A stretch of DNA of 26,437 nucleotides from a virus: IMG/VR virus record IMGVR_UViG_3300001450_000227, positions 1 through 26,437 of that record, one strand, 5' to 3'. Below the pieces are notes generated by a model, which saw only the letters and a program-made list of their open reading frames with translations, was not told where the DNA came from and did no database searches. Of this stretch, positions 24,636 through 26,437 are shown in pieces (position 1 is the first letter of the stretch; the number at the start of each line of letters is the position of its first letter). The position numbers and the translations under genes were made by a program.

Positions 24636-24815
24636 ATGAAAAATGAAGACATGTTTCAACCAAAAAACAGGGTAAGTAGAAAACATACAGTTTCTACTAA
24701 ACCAAAATATGATCCTGATGCTCATCTTGCAAGAAGAGACCAAGACGAAGAAAAACTAAAAGATCTTTTAACAGATTTTATACGTACAGAAATAAATAAA
24801 ATTTTAGAAAAATAA
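24636..24815 (+). CDS. Small charged protein (59 residues), unknown
   Basis: A frame beginning 1 nt after the previous stop: MKNEDMFQPKNRVSRKHTVS, then KPKYDPDAHLARRDQDEEKL and a helical end DLLTDFIRTEINKILEK. The N-terminal half is basic and probably extended; the C-terminal 25 residues form an amphipathic helix. It is supported by tight coupling to the gene before it, codon use like its neighbours, and the class-2 promoter region that follows its stop. The Shine-Dalgarno is weak (AAAGG about 13 nt upstream), so translation probably depends on coupling. No function is suggested. Confidence 0.6.
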   Translation: MKNEDMFQPKNRVSRKHTVSTKPKYDPDAHLARRDQDEEKLKDLLTDFIRTEINKILEK

Positions 24816-24841
24816 TCACCTCAGATTTTTTTATTTGAAAT

Positions 24842-24865
24842 ATTTTTATTATATTTATATTAAAT
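24842..24865 (+). promoter_or_regulatory. Second-class promoter motif before membrane protein gene
   Basis: ATTTTTATTATATTT then TAAAT, 34 nt before the ATG at 24899. TCAGATTTTTTTATTT lies at 24821-24836, 28 nt before TTATATT, and has a matching partner at 25261. Confidence 0.6.
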
Positions 24866-24898
24866 AACAATTAAACAGCAACAACTAAAAATTAAGAA

Positions 24899-25243
24899 AT
24901 GAATCAATTAACAATTGCAATACTCCTGTTCTTCGCAGGCCAGACCCTAATCTGGATTCAAACAAACGGACAATTTCTATGGAAATGGTTTGACAAAAAC
25001 CCACTAATTTTATCGATAACATTTGGAACTATAATTTCCTATCTATTTATTTTTGCAACAAAATATGTTGTAAATTATTTCGATGGCCTTCTATGGCCTG
25101 GTAGATTTATAGGATTCGGAACAGGTATGATCTCGTTTGTACTATTAACATGGTTTTTTATGGGAGAAGGTATAACAACAAAAACTGCAATATCACTTGT
25201 ATTGGCAACAACACTGGTATCAATACAAATATTTTGGAAATAA
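24899..25243 (+). CDS. Small four-helix inner membrane protein
   Basis: A 114-residue protein with four likely membrane segments at residues about 3-20, 35-56, 69-88 and 96-112. Short loops contain the conserved-looking FDGLLWPGRFIGFG and FFMGEGITTKTA. The layout and the closing LATTLVSIQIF resemble small drug/metabolite-transporter-like proteins (as in DUF486 or paired DMT proteins), but I cannot assign a substrate. Similar WPGR-containing proteins occur in marine phages, from memory. No Shine-Dalgarno: the leader is A-rich (AACAACTAAAAATTAAGAA). It has its own second-class promoter and is not linked to the virion genes, so a host take-over or membrane function during early infection is possible. 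Confidence 0.75.
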   Translation: MNQLTIAILLFFAGQTLIWIQTNGQFLWKWFDKNPLILSITFGTIISYLFIFATKYVVNYFDGLLWPGRFIGFGTGMISFVLLTWFFMGEGITTKTAISLVLATTLVSIQIFWK

Positions 25244-25283
25244 TGTTAATAACTTTTCACTCAGAATTTTTTTATTTAAAACA

Positions 25284-25305
25284 AATTGATTATATTAACC
25301 TATAT
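25284..25305 (+). promoter_or_regulatory. Second-class promoter motif before uvdE
   Basis: TTGATTATATTAACCTAT, the most divergent of the four. TCAGAATTTTTTTATTT at 25261 is 29 nt before TTATATT, almost the same spacing as in the copy before the membrane protein gene. Confidence 0.55.
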
Positions 25306-25317
25306 AAAAATTAAACT

Positions 25318-26334
25318 ATGGCAAAAAGACTAGGATACGCGTGTATAAATATGGCTTTATCGGAACAAGGCATATCATGTAATAGAAGTATGATACGAAG
25401 AACATTCGATGCTAAAGGTATTAACTATGCTTCTGAACTAATACTAATAAATATTACTAATTTACTAAAACTTGTAAACTGGAATAATGAAAACAACATA
25501 AAGGTATATCGCATGTCTAGTGATATGATGCCGTGGATGTCTGAATACGAATTAAAAGATTTACCAGATTATCAAGAAATATGTGCTTTACTAAAAGCTG
25601 TCGGCAAACTGGCAATGGATAATAACCAACGTTTATCGTTCCATCCAGGTCAATTTTGTGTATTGGCTTCTAAAAGCGAAAAAGTAGTACTTAATGCCAT
25701 TAATGAACTTAATAAATCTGCTGAAATTATGGACTTAATGGGTTTACCAAAGTCTCGTATGTCAAAAATAAATATACATGTAGGTGGCGCGTATGGCGAT
25801 AAAAAATCTGCACTTGAAAGATTTTGTAAAAACTATTTACGAACTACTCCATCAGTACAAGCAAGACTTACAGTAGAAAATGACGATAAAGCTAGTATGT
25901 ACTCAGTAAAAGATTTATATGAAGGCGTATACAAGATTGTTGGTATACCAATAGTATTTGACTATCACCACCACAAGTTTTGTACCGGTGATATGACTGA
26001 AGAACAAGCGCTTAAACTTGCATCAAAAACCTGGGGCAATGTAAAACAATGTACCCATTATTCAGAATCTAGAAGACAAGAACAAACATTAATCATGGAA
26101 GATATAATGTCTAAAAATAATATAACGCATGATACACTACAAGACTGGCCAACTATTGCAAAAATGCATAAAGAAGTTAGCAAAATAAAAGTACAAGCCC
26201 ATTCAGACTATATCATAGAAGAAATTCAAGACTATGGACTAGATATTGATGTGGTAGTTGAAGCAAAAGCAAAAGAATTAACGGTACAATCGTACCTAAA
26301 AAAATATGAAAATAACTTACAAAAAGTTTTATAA
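25318..26334 (+). CDS. uvsE: UV damage endonuclease UvdE/UvsE
   Basis: A 338-residue UV damage endonuclease, the TIM-barrel metal enzyme that nicks DNA 5' to cyclobutane dimers and 6-4 photoproducts to start alternative excision repair. Seen in order: RLGYACIN (4-11), LSFHPGQF with His109, NIHVGGAYGDKKSALERF with His154, LTVENDDK with Glu187, IVFDYHHHKF with Asp215 and His217-219, CTHYSES with His247 and QAHSDYI with His295. These are the expected metal-site positions of the family, so the enzyme looks intact, and length fits. The leader has no clear Shine-Dalgarno. It lies beside the gp32-like gene under a similar promoter motif, so early expression to protect or repair DNA in sunlit water is a reasonable inference. 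Confidence 0.95.
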   Translation: MAKRLGYACINMALSEQGISCNRSMIRRTFDAKGINYASELILINITNLLKLVNWNNENNIKVYRMSSDMMPWMSEYELKDLPDYQEICALLKAVGKLAMDNNQRLSFHPGQFCVLASKSEKVVLNAINELNKSAEIMDLMGLPKSRMSKINIHVGGAYGDKKSALERFCKNYLRTTPSVQARLTVENDDKASMYSVKDLYEGVYKIVGIPIVFDYHHHKFCTGDMTEEQALKLASKTWGNVKQCTHYSESRRQEQTLIMEDIMSKNNITHDTLQDWPTIAKMHKEVSKIKVQAHSDYIIEEIQDYGLDIDVVVEAKAKELTVQSYLKKYENNLQKVL

Positions 26335-26342
26335 TGTGAGTT

Positions 26343-26364
26343 ATTTTTATTATATTAACTAAAT
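26343..26364 (+). promoter_or_regulatory. Second-class promoter motif before gp32-like gene
   Basis: ATTTTTATTATATTA then ACTAAAT, 25 nt before the ATG. It differs from the copy at 20668-20690 by little more than one inserted base. A Shine-Dalgarno (CAGGAG) follows, unlike the other three class-2 genes. Confidence 0.65.
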
Positions 26365-26388
26365 AATAATTAAAACAGGAGAAAAAAA

Positions 26389-26437
26389 ATGGCAATTGAC
26401 TTAGATGCAATACGCAAAAAACTCGGAGACTTACAGT
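26389..26437 (+). CDS. Start of probable ssDNA-binding protein (gp32-like), cut by window end
   Basis: ATG with AGGAG 9 nt upstream opens a frame reading MAIDLDAIRKKLGDLQ to the window edge. The short helical opening with 'IRKKL..LQ' is like the N-terminus of gp32 ssDNA-binding proteins of marine T4-like phages as I recall them, and its location next to a repair gene fits. Sixteen residues are too few for a firm call; another replication or structural protein is possible. Confidence 0.4.
   Translation, partial: MAIDLDAIRKKLGDLQ

Noticed and set aside
1-26437. tRNA genes, insertion sequences, integrase or attachment sites
   Set aside because: No cloverleaf-like segment with conserved TTCGA-type loop was seen in the short gaps, and no transposase, integrase or terminal inverted repeats were found by reading.

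Overview
The window is a stretch of a tailed-phage (myovirus) genome with a T4-like structural core. All genes read on the + strand, and intergenic gaps are short, from 1-nt overlaps up to about 125 nt. Base composition is strongly AT-rich, about one third GC by eye. No bacterial chromosomal gene, rRNA, tRNA or CRISPR was seen. The contractile-tail genes, SD-led late genes, UV endonuclease and probable gp32-type start at the right edge suggest a lytic phage of a low-GC, probably marine, bacterium. The host cannot be named from the sequence.

Layout. (1) 1-801: the 3' part of a fibre/appendage-like gene made of repeated modules, ended by a rho-independent terminator. (2) 881-3857: a neck and tail-completion set (gp13-, gp14- and gp15-like) plus a small coiled-coil protein. 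(3) 3942-7411: contractile sheath (gp18, unusually large) and tail tube (gp19), then a terminator. (4) 7536-12094: a gp26-family (T4_baseplate) gene with a strong programmed-frameshift signature at its 3' end, a small basic protein, and the tape measure protein. (5) 12096-20650: baseplate and hub-type proteins, including a LysM-like wedge protein, a 1321-residue Cys-rich hub candidate and a His-rich tail-tip candidate. (6) 20689-21990: a short, divergent family A DNA polymerase. (7) 22014-24815: three genes of unknown function. (8) 24899-26437: a small membrane protein, a UvdE-type UV damage endonuclease, and the first 16 codons of a likely ssDNA-binding protein.

Regulation can be read from the intergenic DNA. 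Seven gaps carry a motif close to (g/t)ATATTTATATATAG 25-68 nt before a start codon, all ahead of structural-type or unknown genes; this is the likely late promoter. Four other gaps, before the polymerase, membrane protein, uvdE and gp32-like genes, carry a different motif built around TTTATTATATTA. These genes mostly lack a Shine-Dalgarno sequence and are probably expressed early or middle.

The best novel signals are three. First, a +1/-2 frameshift cassette (seven T, a 6-nt spacer, a perfect 6-bp GC-rich hairpin) joins the gp26-family protein to a second open frame just upstream of the tape measure gene, as in tail-assembly chaperones. Second, the family A polymerase keeps its catalytic aspartates but has lost several normally invariant partners. 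Third, the two promoter classes partition the genes cleanly.
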